Positions 26,221 through 35,805 of a DNA stretch of 64,000 bases are shown here, piece by piece (position 1 is the first letter of the stretch; each line of letters starts with the position of its first letter). Position numbers and translations under genes: made by a program. The notes beneath the pieces were generated by a model. That model was given only the letters and a program-made list of their open reading frames with translations, made no database searches and had not been told where the DNA came from. The DNA is from Dysgonomonas sp. ZJ279. GTDB taxonomy: Bacteria; Bacteroidota; Bacteroidia; Bacteroidales; Dysgonomonadaceae. The stretch covers positions 1-64,000 of the forward strand of contig NZ_JAAKEL010000016.1 of NCBI RefSeq assembly GCF_011039205.1, in the 5' to 3' direction.

Positions 26221-27357
26221 ATGAAAACACACGAATATCAGGCGAAGCAGTTATTCATGGATTATGGGATTCCTATTCAGCCCTTTATCCTATGTCAAAC
26301 TACACAAGATGCAGTTGAGGCATACAGAGTATTAAATGCACCACTAGTGGTTGTAAAAGCACAAGTACTGACAGGGGGAAGGGGAAAAGCCGGAGGAATT
26401 AAACTGGCAAAAGATGAACACGAAGTTCTTGAATATTCACAAAAAATACTTAACCTGATGATCAAAGATTTTCATGTTGAGAAACTTATCGTAAATCCGG
26501 CTGTCAATATACAATCCGAATATTATGTGAGTTTTACCATAGACCGGAACACAAAATCAGTAAAACTGATTATGAGTGCCGAAGGAGGAATAGATATTGA
26601 AGATGTAGCCCAAAACACTCCCGGAAAAATACACCAATTTGTCATAGATCCATTTATTGGCATACCCGACTATTTAGCTCGTAAATTTGCATTTCTCTTT
26701 TTTAGCGATATTCTACTAGTTAACCAAATGGTCAGCATCATTCAACATCTATATCGTTTATTTATCGAAAAAGATGCTTCCCTGGCAGAGATCAACCCAC
26801 TGGTTGTTACTAAAGAAAATGAATTGATAGCTGTGGATGCCAAAATGGTTTTTGATGACAATGCTTTATATCGCCAACCTGAAATAAATAATTTGTATGA
26901 CCCTACTGAAGAGGAAAAGACAGAACTCTATGCCAAAGAGAAAGGATTTAGTTTTGTGCATTTAGACGGCGAAATAGGTTGTATGGTAAATGGAGCCGGA
27001 TTAGCAATGGCTACAATGGATCTCATAAAACTTTATGGCGGAAACCCTGCCAATTTTCTGGACATAGGAGGTAGCTCCAATCCTCAAAAAGTAATCGATG
27101 CCCTAAATTTACTTCTAAAAGACACACAAGTCAAAGTTGTCCTTATCAATATATTCGGAGGTATAACCCGATGTGACGATGTGGCTAACGGTTTACTTAA
27201 AGCATTTGAAAAGATAGAAACTAAAATACCTATTATTGTGCGTCTGACAGGTACAAACGAATTGGAAGGGCGTAATTTATTACAAGGCTCAAAGTTCAAG
27301 GTTGCTCAAACGATGAGCGAGGCTACTCGTATGGCTGTCAAAATTAGTAAACAGTAA
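26221..27357 (+). CDS. sucC: Succinyl-CoA synthetase beta subunit
   Basis: The 378-residue product is the ADP/GDP-forming acyl-CoA ligase beta chain: [20 protein letters not shown] at the start, the ATP-grasp loop [12 protein letters not shown] near residue 57, and the C-terminal CoA-ligase part [15 protein letters not shown] with [16 protein letters not shown]. It makes ATP from succinyl-CoA, or the reverse. It leads a unit with sucD and adhE directly under LacI-type repeats, which is unlike a housekeeping TCA location. It may thus be a catabolic, second copy that works on succinate or another acid. Confidence 0.92.
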   Translation: MKTHEYQAKQLFMDYGIPIQPFILCQTTQDAVEAYRVLNAPLVVVKAQVLTGGRGKAGGIKLAKDEHEVLEYSQKILNLMIKDFHVEKLIVNPAVNIQSEYYVSFTIDRNTKSVKLIMSAEGGIDIEDVAQNTPGKIHQFVIDPFIGIPDYLARKFAFLFFSDILLVNQMVSIIQHLYRLFIEKDASLAEINPLVVTKENELIAVDAKMVFDDNALYRQPEINNLYDPTEEEKTELYAKEKGFSFVHLDGEIGCMVNGAGLAMATMDLIKLYGGNPANFLDIGGSSNPQKVIDALNLLLKDTQVKVVLINIFGGITRCDDVANGLLKAFEKIETKIPIIVRLTGTNELEGRNLLQGSKFKVAQTMSEATRMAVKISKQ

Positions 27358-27382
27358 ATTCAAAACTAAAAAATCAAACGCT

Positions 27383-28254
27383 ATGAGCATACTTATAAGT
27401 AAATCAACGCGACTAATAGTACAAGGAATAACAGGGCGTGATGGGAGTTTCCATACACAAAAAATGATAGACTACGGAACTAATATTGTGGGGGGAACAT
27501 CTCCGGGTAAAGGAGGAACCAGTGTACTTGGAGTTCCTGTTTTTAATACAGTGTACGATGCTGTAGAAAAAACCGAAGCGAATACATCCGTTATATTTGT
27601 TCCGGCTCGTTTAGCTGCCGATGCGATTATGGAAGCAGCTGATGCAGGGATAAAGCTGATTGTATGCATATCTGAAGGTATGCCAACTCTCGATGCAATA
27701 AAAGCATATCGTTATTCTCAACAGAAAGGATCTGTGCTTATTGGTCCTAATTGTCCCGGATTGATGTCGCCCGATGAATGTCTTGTTGGAATACTACCCG
27801 CACAAATATTCAAGAAAGGAAATATCGGTGTTATTAGCCGAAGCGGTACACTTACCTACGAAGTGGTTTATCAGCTTACTGCAAATGGCATGGGACAATC
27901 TTCTGCCGTGGGGATGGGAGGCGACCCTGTTGTAGGACTCTATTTCTGTGAATTGCTACAGATGTTTCAAGATGATCCCGAAACCGAAGGAATCGTGATG
28001 ATTGGCGAAATAGGAGGGAATGCAGAGGAGCTGGCCGCCGAATATATAAAAAACATATAACTAAACCTGTTGTTGGATTTATAGCCGGACAGGCAGCCCC
28101 GTCAGGGAAACAAATGGGGCATGCCGGAGCTATCATATCCAGCGGTGCAGGAACGGCTGCCGAAAAAATATCGGCTCTCGAATCGGCAGGTGTACCTGTT
28201 GCTAAAGAACCTGAGGAAATCCCTTCATTATTGAAATCAAAATTAAGTAAATAA
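27383..28254 (+). pseudogene. sucD: Succinyl-CoA synthetase alpha subunit, frameshifted near the 3' end
   Basis: From ATG 27383 the frame gives 225 residues ([42 protein letters not shown]) and stops at 28060. The rest of the family sequence follows in another frame to 28254: [20 protein letters not shown], then [21 protein letters not shown] run of six A at 28048-28053 is the break; seven A would restore one 290-residue chain. The phosphohistidine loop (GHAGA) lies after the break, so the short product could not carry out catalysis. A sequencing slip in the homopolymer is as likely as a true mutation. Confidence 0.88.
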
Positions 28255-28285
28255 CAGTTGTCTCACAGTAAACACATTCAAAATT

Positions 28286-30904
28286 ATGGTTGTTACCACT
28301 ATTGAGCAATTAGATGCTCTGATCAAAAAAGTAAAAAAGTCTCAACGAGAATATGCAACATATACTCAGGAGCAAGTAGACAAAATCTTCCATGCGGCAG
28401 CTATTGCAGCCTCTGCTATGAGAATCCCTTTAGCTAAAGCTGCTGTTGCAGAATCGGGCATGGGGATTGTAGAAGATAAAGTGATAAAGAATTTATTTGC
28501 ATCGGAGTATGTTTATAATAAATTCAAATCTGAAAGAACCTGTGGAGTTGTCGAAGAAAATGAAGAGATGGGAACAATTACAATTGCTGATCCTGTAGGA
28601 GTAATATGTGGGATAGTTCCTACAACAAACCCGACATCAACAGCAATTTTCAAAGCACTCATCAGCTTAAAAACCCGGAATGCAATTATCTTTTCGCCGC
28701 ATCCCAGAGCCAAAAAATCGACAAACGATGCAGCCAGAATTGTTTTGGAGGCTGCCGTTGCAGCCGGTGCGCCCCCCAATATAATCGGGTGGATCGATGA
28801 ACCATCTATCGAACTGTCAAATCAGTTGATGCACCATCCTGATGTAGATATTATTCTTGCCACAGGAGGGCCGGGAATGGTAAAGGCAGCTTATAGCTCG
28901 GGTAAGCCCGCATTGGGAGTTGGAGCCGGAAACACCCCTGTCGTTATAGATGAGACAGCAGATATCGATCGGGCTGTGGCATCTATCTTGATGTCCAAAA
29001 GCTTTGACAATGGTGTCATTTGTGCATCAGAGCAATCAGTAGTTATTGTTGAAAAGGTATATGATGCGGTTTTGAAACGTTTTGCCGAGTTGGGTGCATA
29101 CCTCCTTAAAGGAATAGAGCAACAAGCAATACGCGATATAATACTCGTAAAAGGAAACATAAATGCGGCAATAGTAGGTCAGTCAGCTTTCAGAATTGCT
29201 GAGCTGGCAGGATTCAAAGTGCCGAAAAAAAGTAAGGTGTTAATAGGGGAAGTATCGGAAATCAGTCAGAGTGAACCATTTGCTCATGAAAAGTTGTCTC
29301 CTGTTTTAGCAATTTATAGTGCCAAAAATTTTGGTGATGCAGTAAACAAAGCTCAACTATTGATAGAACTAGGAGGCCTGGGGCATACTTCGGTACTATA
29401 CACCGATCAGGACAATAATGCGGACAGAATTGCCGAATTCGGATTAAAATTGACAACAGGACGTATCCTGATTAATTCGCCTGCATCGCAAGGAGCAATT
29501 GGCGATTTGTACAATTTTAATATGTCACCTTCATTAACATTAGGTTGCGGATCATGGGGCGGAAATTCGATTTCCGAAAACGTTGGTCCTAAACACCTCC
29601 TGAATAAAAAAATAATTGCAAAAAGAGAAGAAAATATGTTATGGCTTAAATCACCGCAGTCAATCTATTTCCGTCGGGGTTCATTACAAACCGGATTAAA
29701 TCAGTTAGTAAAAAAAGGCGATATGAAAAGAGCCATTGTTATTACAGACAGCTTTCTCTATAACAATGGATACGTAAAACTGATCTCTGATATTCTTGTT
29801 CCACAAGGAATCAGCGTCGATGTTTTTTCAGGAGTTGAAGCCGATCCTACTCTGAGTGTAGTCAACAAGGGCGTTGAACAAATGAAAGCCTATAAACCTG
29901 ATACAATCATTGCTTTGGGGGGAGGTTCTCCCATGGATGCTGCCAAGTTGATGTGGCTGATGTATGAACATCCCGAGGTGAAATTTCAAGACTTGTCTAT
30001 GCGTTTTATGGATATCCTCAAACGTACATATCCTTATCCCGAATTAGGCGGAAAAGCGAAGCTTGTATGTATAACCACAACATCGGGCACAGGGTCGGAA
30101 GTAACACCATTTGCTGTAGTCACAGATGATGAGACAGGGAAGAAATATCCATTGGCAGACTACTCTCTTATGCCCCATACAGCTATTGTAGATGCCGATT
30201 TAGTAATGAATATGCCAAAATCTCTATGTGCATTCGGGGGTGTCGATGCAGTGACTCATGCTATCGAAGCATATGTGTCAGTTATGGCAAACGAATTTAC
30301 CGATGGTCAGGCATTACAGGCTCTCAAACTATTAAAAGACTATTTGCCTAGCAGTTATAAAGATGGAGCTAAAAATCCGATAGCTCGCGAACGTGTGCAT
30401 CATGCTGCTACATTAGCCGGAATAGCTTTTGGCAATGCTTTTCTAGGCGTTTGTCACTCGATGGCACACAAAATCGGAGCAGCATTTCATATCCCTCACG
30501 GATTGTCCAATGCACTTATGATCTCCAATGTGATTCGCTATAATGCAAATCCCAACCCGACCAAACAGGGTACGTTCAGCCAATATTCTCATCCTAAAGC
30601 GCATCTTCGCTATGCCGAAATAGCAGACCATCTACAATTAACTAGTGCTAAAGATGCTGTAGATGTAAAAGTTGAAAAACTTATTGCTTGGATTGAAAAT
30701 CTGAAAGAACAACTGAACATTCCGAAATCGATTAAGGAGTTTGGAGTAGACGAGAAACTTTTTATTGAAAAAATCGACTTATTAGCCGATGATGCATTCG
30801 ATGACCAATGTACAGGAACAAATCCCCGCTATCCACTCATTTCGGAGCTAAAGCAAATTTTGCTGGATACCTATTATGGTAGAGAATATAAAGAAGAAAA
30901 TTGA
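28286..30904 (+). CDS. adhE: Bifunctional aldehyde-alcohol dehydrogenase
   Basis: The 872-residue protein reduces acetyl-CoA (or another acyl-CoA) to the aldehyde and then the alcohol, consuming two NADH. Residues 1-450 are the acylating aldehyde dehydrogenase with the catalytic cysteine in FDNGVICASEQS (about residue 240); residues 460-870 are the iron alcohol dehydrogenase with GGGSPMDAAKLM, TTSGTGSEVTPFAV and the metal-binding HSMAHKIGAAFHIPHG. It is 31 bp after sucD in the LacI-flanked unit. In a sugar-alcohol regulon it would dispose of the extra NADH; succinyl-CoA made by SucCD is a possible alternative substrate. Confidence 0.95.
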   Translation: MVVTTIEQLDALIKKVKKSQREYATYTQEQVDKIFHAAAIAASAMRIPLAKAAVAESGMGIVEDKVIKNLFASEYVYNKFKSERTCGVVEENEEMGTITIADPVGVICGIVPTTNPTSTAIFKALISLKTRNAIIFSPHPRAKKSTNDAARIVLEAAVAAGAPPNIIGWIDEPSIELSNQLMHHPDVDIILATGGPGMVKAAYSSGKPALGVGAGNTPVVIDETADIDRAVASILMSKSFDNGVICASEQSVVIVEKVYDAVLKRFAELGAYLLKGIEQQAIRDIILVKGNINAAIVGQSAFRIAELAGFKVPKKSKVLIGEVSEISQSEPFAHEKLSPVLAIYSAKNFGDAVNKAQLLIELGGLGHTSVLYTDQDNNADRIAEFGLKLTTGRILINSPASQGAIGDLYNFNMSPSLTLGCGSWGGNSISENVGPKHLLNKKIIAKREENMLWLKSPQSIYFRRGSLQTGLNQLVKKGDMKRAIVITDSFLYNNGYVKLISDILVPQGISVDVFSGVEADPTLSVVNKGVEQMKAYKPDTIIALGGGSPMDAAKLMWLMYEHPEVKFQDLSMRFMDILKRTYPYPELGGKAKLVCITTTSGTGSEVTPFAVVTDDETGKKYPLADYSLMPHTAIVDADLVMNMPKSLCAFGGVDAVTHAIEAYVSVMANEFTDGQALQALKLLKDYLPSSYKDGAKNPIARERVHHAATLAGIAFGNAFLGVCHSMAHKIGAAFHIPHGLSNALMISNVIRYNANPNPTKQGTFSQYSHPKAHLRYAEIADHLQLTSAKDAVDVKVEKLIAWIENLKEQLNIPKSIKEFGVDEKLFIEKIDLLADDAFDDQCTGTNPRYPLISELKQILLDTYYGREYKEEN

Positions 30905-30928
30905 AAAACTTATTAAAAAAATAGACCT

Positions 30929-31585
30929 ATGAAATTTTTTATCGACACGGCTAACCTCGACCAAATTCGGGAGGCCAATGATCTGGGAGTACTCGATGGT
31001 GTAACTACCAATCCCTCATTGATGGCAAAGGAAGGAATAAAAGGAGCAGATAATCAGCAAAAACATTATCTCGAGATCTGCAAAATAGTAGAAGGAGATG
31101 TGAGTGCGGAAGTAATTGCAACCGATTATGAAGGAATTATTCGCGAAGGTGAAGTTTTGGCAAACCTTCATCCTAATATCGTAGTGAAAGTTCCTTGTAT
31201 CGAATCCGGCATAAAAGCAATCAAGTATTTTAGCCAAAAAGGCATCCGAACAAATTGTACGCTGATATTCTCGATAGGGCAGGCACTACTTGCAGCAAAA
31301 GCCGGTGCAACCTATGTTTCGCCTTTTGCGGGCAGGCTCGACGATATTGCCAGCGATGGTATAGGGCTGATTCGTAGCATTGTCAGCATGAATGCTACAT
31401 ATAGTTTCGAAACGCAGGTTCTGGCAGCCTCCATCCGAAGTGTACAGCATATAATCCAATGTGTCGAAGCAGGTGCAGATGTAGCTACTTGTCCATTGGC
31501 TCCTATTAAAGGGTTGCTTAAACATCCGTTGACCGATAGCGGACTCGCAACTTTTTTAGCCGATTACAAAAAAGTGAATGGATAA
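30929..31585 (+). CDS. Transaldolase / fructose-6-phosphate aldolase-type enzyme
   Basis: The 218-residue protein belongs to the short transaldolase group (TalC/FSA): MKFFIDTANLDQIREAND, DGVTTNPSLMAKEG, and the Schiff-base lysine 87 in NIVVKVPCIESGIKA. Fructose-6-phosphate aldolase has the same size; sequence alone does not separate the two activities. It is 24 bp after adhE. With the transketolase at 36276 it would move erythrose 4-phosphate into hexose phosphate, which fits the proposed polyol pathway. Confidence 0.88.
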   Translation: MKFFIDTANLDQIREANDLGVLDGVTTNPSLMAKEGIKGADNQQKHYLEICKIVEGDVSAEVIATDYEGIIREGEVLANLHPNIVVKVPCIESGIKAIKYFSQKGIRTNCTLIFSIGQALLAAKAGATYVSPFAGRLDDIASDGIGLIRSIVSMNATYSFETQVLAASIRSVQHIIQCVEAGADVATCPLAPIKGLLKHPLTDSGLATFLADYKKVNG

Positions 31586-31610
31586 ATAAACGCAAGCAGG
31601 GCTAATTACT

Positions 31611-31640
31611 AAAGAGGGTAAAATCAATTTTATCCTCTTT
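31611..31640. terminator. Two-way terminator between the transaldolase and lacI-type genes
   Basis: AAAGAGGGTAAAA (31611-31623) pairs with TTTTATCCTCTTT (31628-31640) with one G-T wobble and a 4-base loop, flanked by T-rich sequence on the plus strand. The two genes are convergent. Confidence 0.85.
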
Positions 31641-31645
31641 CTTTT

Positions 31646-32647
31646 TTAAGTAGACTGTCTGATAACTATTTCGGCATCTAAGATTATAGTTTCACAAGAC
31701 GACTCGGGGTCATTAATTTTCTTTATTATTTGTTCGGCAGACACCCGTCCCATTTTTTCGAAAGGTTGCTGTATAGCGGTTAGTTGTGGGGTTACGATAG
31801 TGCTTAAATAAGTTCCCGAAAATCCGCAGATCGCTATTTCTTCGGGCACCTTTATTCCTTGCGATTGTATATAACTCAGTGCTCCTATTGACAAAGTTTC
31901 TCCAAAACTGAAAATAGCATCGAAGGGTATTTTTTTTCTTAGAAAATCCCTTATTACACGTTCGCCTTCCGAACGTTCATTTTCACCTTCTATTAACAAT
32001 TCGGGATCGAAGGGTATTTTAAATTTAGCCAAAGAATCCTTATAAGCCTTTTTGCGTTCTTCGGTATTGGGGATTCTCGCTGGTCCTGCAAGATGAAGAA
32101 TACGTTTGCGTCCCGATCTGATCAAATGCTCCATCATAAGCATCGATTTGACGTAATCGTTTACAATAACCTTGCATGCATGTATCTTAGATGGTACACG
32201 ATCGAAAAAAACAATAGGAATACCCTCTTCCTGTAAACGGAAATACTCCTTCAGGTTTATATCACTATGACATACACTCATAATAATACCATCTACCCTA
32301 TAGTTCTCCATCAACTTCAGATTATACGATTCGGCTTGAGGGTCTTCGTGCGATTGTGTAATGATAACTTTAAACCCTTGCTCATCCAGTACCTTCTGCG
32401 CACTCATGATTACATACATGAAAAAGGGGGTAACCATTTCGGGAACAATAATTCCGACAGTCTTACTCTGTTGCATACGAAGGTTTGCAGCTATATCGTT
32501 ACGCTTATACCCCATTTTATTTGCTAATGCCACTACTTTTTCACGTGTCTCCTTACTCACATTACTATCGCCTGATAATGCTCTCGATACAGTAGATTTT
32601 GAAATATCGAGTTCTTTGGCAATATCTTTAATAGTAGTGTATTTCAT
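31646..32647 (-). CDS. LacI-family transcriptional regulator of the polyol regulon
   Basis: The 333-residue protein has an N-terminal LacI HTH (TIKDIAKELDISKSTVSRAL) and hinge helix (RNDIAANLRMQQSKTVGIIV), then a periplasmic-binding-like sensor domain (VIVNDYVKSMLMMEHLI, CGFSGTYLSTIVTPQLTAIQ). It lies between the two arms of the catabolic cluster and is divergent from the EltD-like gene. Tandem 12-bp repeats in the shared 208-bp intergenic region and again before sucC are its likely operators. The effector is probably the polyol, its ketose or a sugar phosphate. Confidence 0.9.
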   Translation of the reverse strand: MKYTTIKDIAKELDISKSTVSRALSGDSNVSKETREKVVALANKMGYKRNDIAANLRMQQSKTVGIIVPEMVTPFFMYVIMSAQKVLDEQGFKVIITQSHEDPQAESYNLKLMENYRVDGIIMSVCHSDINLKEYFRLQEEGIPIVFFDRVPSKIHACKVIVNDYVKSMLMMEHLIRSGRKRILHLAGPARIPNTEERKKAYKDSLAKFKIPFDPELLIEGENERSEGERVIRDFLRKKIPFDAIFSFGETLSIGALSYIQSQGIKVPEEIAICGFSGTYLSTIVTPQLTAIQQPFEKMGRVSAEQIIKKINDPESSCETIILDAEIVIRQST

Positions 32648-32703
32648 GATTTTCAGCTTTTTAGTTTCTTAAATATAAGCTTTTTTTTCCATATCTCAAA
32701 ATA

Positions 32704-32758
32704 GGGAACGATTGCGGGAACGATTGCATTAATTGGGAACGATTGCGGGAACGATTGA
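32704..32758. promoter_or_regulatory. Four tandem 12-bp operator repeats between lacI-type and dehydrogenase genes
   Basis: GGGAACGATTGC is repeated at 32704-32715 and 32716-32727, and after seven bases again at 32735-32746 and (last base changed to A) 32747-32758. The pairs are head-to-tail with a 12-bp period. The same word occurs three times upstream of sucC at 26081-26123. The site can control both divergent genes. Confidence 0.8.
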
Positions 32759-32855
32759 AATAACAAGATATGTTATATACACTGATTTCCAATTTTATAA
32801 GCCATATTTTAGTATTCGGATAATATATCCCAATTAATCTTTTAAAAAAAATATC

Positions 32856-33950
32856 ATGAATACAATTGAATTACCGAAAAAAATGAGAGCAGTGGTAGCC
32901 TACGCACCGGGTGATTATCGTTTCGAAGTGGTTGACACACCTCGGGCAGGGGAAGGCGAAATGATACTTAAAGTAGAGGCTTGTGGCGTATGTGCAGGCG
33001 ATACAAAAGCTTTTGGTGGTGCACCCAGCTTCTGGGGAGGCGACGGAAGCCCTTCTTATATCAAAGCACCCATGATACCCGGGCACGAATTTGTAGGGAC
33101 CGTAGTTGAAATGGGACCCAAAGTAAAGGGGAAATGGAAAATCGGCGACCGTATTTGTCCTGAACAAATAGTGCCATGCGAAGAGTGTATGTTTTGTAAG
33201 ACAGGACGTCATTGGATGTGTGAAAAGCATGACCTATACGGATTTCAGAATAATGTGAACGGGGGAATGGCTGAATATATCAGATTGACGAAAGAATCGT
33301 TAAATTACCTTGTTCCGAAAGAGCTTCCAATCGAAAAGGCGGTACTTATCGAACCTTACGGATGCTCATTCCATTGTGTAAAACGTGCAAACGTAGGTGT
33401 TACAGACGTTGTTGTGCTTTCCGGAGCCGGAACTCTTGGTCTGGGAATGGTTGGGGCAATCAAACAACATAATCCAAAATGTTTAGTTGTACTTGACATG
33501 AAAGACGAACGTCTCGAACTGGCTAAGAAATTTGGAGCCGATATTGTATTGAATCCGGCAAAAACCGATGTCGTAAAAGAAATTAAGGATATGACAGGAG
33601 GTTATGGCTGCGATATCTACATAGAGGCTACAGGACACCCATCCAGTGTTCGTCAGGGACTGGAAGCAATCCGTAAAATGGGGACTTTTGTTGAGTTCAG
33701 TGTATTCGGAGACTTAGTTACAGTAGATTGGAGTATTATCAGCGACCGTAAAGAGTTGAATCTTTTAGGTGCACATCTTAGCCCATACTGCTATGATACT
33801 GTGATAGAATGGCTAGGAAACGGGAAATTACCAAGTGAAGGTGTAGTGACTCACAAGTTTCCGCTTGAAAAATGGGAAGAGGCTTTCCATTTAGCTAAAA
33901 CAGGAGAAAACGGAGCATTGAAAATTATTCTTGTTCCCGATATGCAATAA
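32856..33950 (+). CDS. Zinc-dependent sugar-alcohol dehydrogenase (erythritol/L-threitol dehydrogenase-like)
   Basis: The 364-residue medium-chain dehydrogenase has catalytic zinc residues in CGVCAGDTKAFGG and IPGHEFVG, a structural zinc loop CEECMFCKTGRHWMC, and the nucleotide site VVLSGAGTLGLGMVG. The CAGD-K-GA--FWGG wording and length fit the EltD group that oxidises erythritol and L-threitol to L-erythrulose in Mycobacterium. It is the first gene of the right arm, next to dhaK and dhaL homologues, as in tetritol pathways. Other C4 or C5 polyols remain possible. Confidence 0.75.
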   Translation: MNTIELPKKMRAVVAYAPGDYRFEVVDTPRAGEGEMILKVEACGVCAGDTKAFGGAPSFWGGDGSPSYIKAPMIPGHEFVGTVVEMGPKVKGKWKIGDRICPEQIVPCEECMFCKTGRHWMCEKHDLYGFQNNVNGGMAEYIRLTKESLNYLVPKELPIEKAVLIEPYGCSFHCVKRANVGVTDVVVLSGAGTLGLGMVGAIKQHNPKCLVVLDMKDERLELAKKFGADIVLNPAKTDVVKEIKDMTGGYGCDIYIEATGHPSSVRQGLEAIRKMGTFVEFSVFGDLVTVDWSIISDRKELNLLGAHLSPYCYDTVIEWLGNGKLPSEGVVTHKFPLEKWEEAFHLAKTGENGALKIILVPDMQ

Positions 33951-34103
33951 ATACAAGCCGTACTATACTCAAGATATGGAGCCGGAATAAAACTGATTCT
34001 TTCTGCTAACAGTGCCGGCTCTTTTCATAAGTTTTATTAAAATATTTAGGTGTATCGAAAGATACGTCAGGGCATTCTATGCTTTTAAAAAACCAAAAAT
34101 ACC

Positions 34104-35102
34104 ATGCAAAGAATATTAAACGATCCGGACAATATAGTTGATGAAATGCTCTGCGGCTTTCTGAAAACTCATAACGATATAGTTGAGAAGACAACAAACT
34201 CACGAGTTGTAAAATCGGTCGAACCAGTTAAAGAACGTGTTGGCGTAGTTACAGGAGGCGGTTCAGGACACAAACCTGCATTTATAGGATATGTAGGAAA
34301 AAACATGTGTGATGCTGTTGCCGTTGGCGAAATTTGCTCTTCACCCACAGCTGTAGCATTTCTCGATGCTTGCAAAGCAGCCAATGGAGGTAAAGGTGTC
34401 GCATGCCTTTACGGAAACTACTCAGGCGATAATATGAATGTGAAGATGGCTGTAAAAATGGCGGCTAAGGAAGGTCTAGAGGTAAAAACAGTTGTTGCAA
34501 ACGATGATGTAGCCTCAGCTCCGAAAGACCAACGGGAAAAGCGTCGTGGAGTGGCCGGTGAGATTCTGATGTGGAAAGTGGGTGGTGCGAAAGCCAATAT
34601 GGACGGATCGCTCGACGAAGTAATTGTAGCAGTACAGAAAGCCATTGACAATACACGCAGCGTTGGTATTGGTCTTACACCATGTGTATTACCTGCTGTT
34701 GGACATGCGAATTTCGAAATCGAACCGGGAACAATGGAAGTGGGAATTGGTCATCACGGCGAACCGGGTATCGAAGTATGTGCTTTGGAGACGGCAAACG
34801 AAATGGCTAAACGTATGGTAGATGTAGTGCTTCCCGATTATCCATTTGTCGCAGGCGATGAGGTTGTGGTTTTGGTGTCAGGGCTTGGAGCTACTCCGGT
34901 TATGGAACTTTACGTTCTTTATAACGAAATCGAAAAACTGATCTCAGAAAAAGGAATCAAGATTCACCGATCGTATGTGGGAAATTATTTCACATCGCTC
35001 GAAATGATGGGAGCTACACTCACTGTAATGAAACTGGATGACGAATTGAAAACTCTGATCGATATGCCTGCCAACAGTGTAGGACTTAAACAATGCCGAT
35101 AG
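34104..35102 (+). CDS. dhaK: DhaK-type ketose kinase, substrate-binding subunit
   Basis: The 332-residue protein is the K subunit of the dihydroxyacetone kinase family. Residues known from E. coli DhaK are at the same positions: histidine 56 in GGGSGHKPA, aspartate 109 in NYSGDNMN and the covalent substrate-binding histidine 218 in GIGHHGEPG. With DhaL 22 bp downstream it would phosphorylate a short ketose. No DhaM or other PTS donor is nearby, so ATP is the probable donor. In context erythrulose is a better candidate substrate than dihydroxyacetone; relatives (LerK, DerK) do this in Mycobacterium. Confidence 0.88.
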   Translation: MQRILNDPDNIVDEMLCGFLKTHNDIVEKTTNSRVVKSVEPVKERVGVVTGGGSGHKPAFIGYVGKNMCDAVAVGEICSSPTAVAFLDACKAANGGKGVACLYGNYSGDNMNVKMAVKMAAKEGLEVKTVVANDDVASAPKDQREKRRGVAGEILMWKVGGAKANMDGSLDEVIVAVQKAIDNTRSVGIGLTPCVLPAVGHANFEIEPGTMEVGIGHHGEPGIEVCALETANEMAKRMVDVVLPDYPFVAGDEVVVLVSGLGATPVMELYVLYNEIEKLISEKGIKIHRSYVGNYFTSLEMMGATLTVMKLDDELKTLIDMPANSVGLKQCR

Positions 35103-35124
35103 TTTACAAATACAACGAAACAAT

Positions 35125-35784
35125 ATGAGAACATTTAATAATAACGAAGGTAAACCCATTCTGATGGCTATGGTAAAAGCCATTCAGGAAAATAAAGGAT
35201 ATTTGAGCGAGGTAGACGGACTGATTGGAGACGGCGACCATGGCATGAATATGAACAAAGGCTTTACTGTTTTCGAGACCCGTATTAAGGATAAAGACAT
35301 TTCTTTCACTGAAGGTTTGGACGAACTCGGTACAATTCTTTTAACTGAAATCGGAGGATCAATGGGACCTATTTACGGGACAATATTAATCGATATGTCG
35401 GATGTAGGTAAAACGTTTGAGAAAATAGGGTTGAAAGAATTCAGCACTATGCTTGCCGCAGGATTGGAAGGGCTAACCGGAATTGTTGAGGCTAAAGTCG
35501 GCGATAAAACCTTGGTTGATACACTTGCTCCTGCTGTTGACTCTTTGAGCAATGCAGTGGCGGAGGGTAAATCGTTCTCAGTAGCATTGGCAGAGATGAA
35601 AATAGCAGCCGAACAAGGCAAAGAATCTACAAAAGAGTTAGTCGCAAAGTTTGGTCGTTCAAGCCGCTTAGGCGAACGATCAAGAGGTGTTATAGATGCA
35701 GGGGCAACATCCTGTTGTATTATCCTCACGGCGATAGCTGATGCTATAGATATACTGTTGTCTGAAAAACATGAACTTGCATAA
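35125..35784 (+). CDS. dhaL: DhaL-type ketose kinase, nucleotide-binding subunit
   Basis: The 219-residue all-helical subunit has the metal/nucleotide loop DGLIGDGDHGMNMNKGF (about residue 30), GGSMGPIYGT (about 77) and the C-terminal KFGRSSRLGERSRGVIDAGA (about 175). These are the ADP-binding features of DhaL. In PTS-dependent systems DhaL keeps ADP as a cofactor; in ATP-dependent kinases it exchanges ATP. The absence of DhaM points to the second mode. It is translationally close to dhaK and rpiB. Confidence 0.88.
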   Translation: MRTFNNNEGKPILMAMVKAIQENKGYLSEVDGLIGDGDHGMNMNKGFTVFETRIKDKDISFTEGLDELGTILLTEIGGSMGPIYGTILIDMSDVGKTFEKIGLKEFSTMLAAGLEGLTGIVEAKVGDKTLVDTLAPAVDSLSNAVAEGKSFSVALAEMKIAAEQGKESTKELVAKFGRSSRLGERSRGVIDAGATSCCIILTAIADAIDILLSEKHELA

Positions 35785-35805
35785 TAATCCTAAAAACAAA
35801 AAGCG

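Noticed and set aside
28048-28060. Programmed frameshift in sucD
   Set aside because: No stimulatory structure or known precedent is visible; A6 alone does not support it, so error or mutation is preferred.
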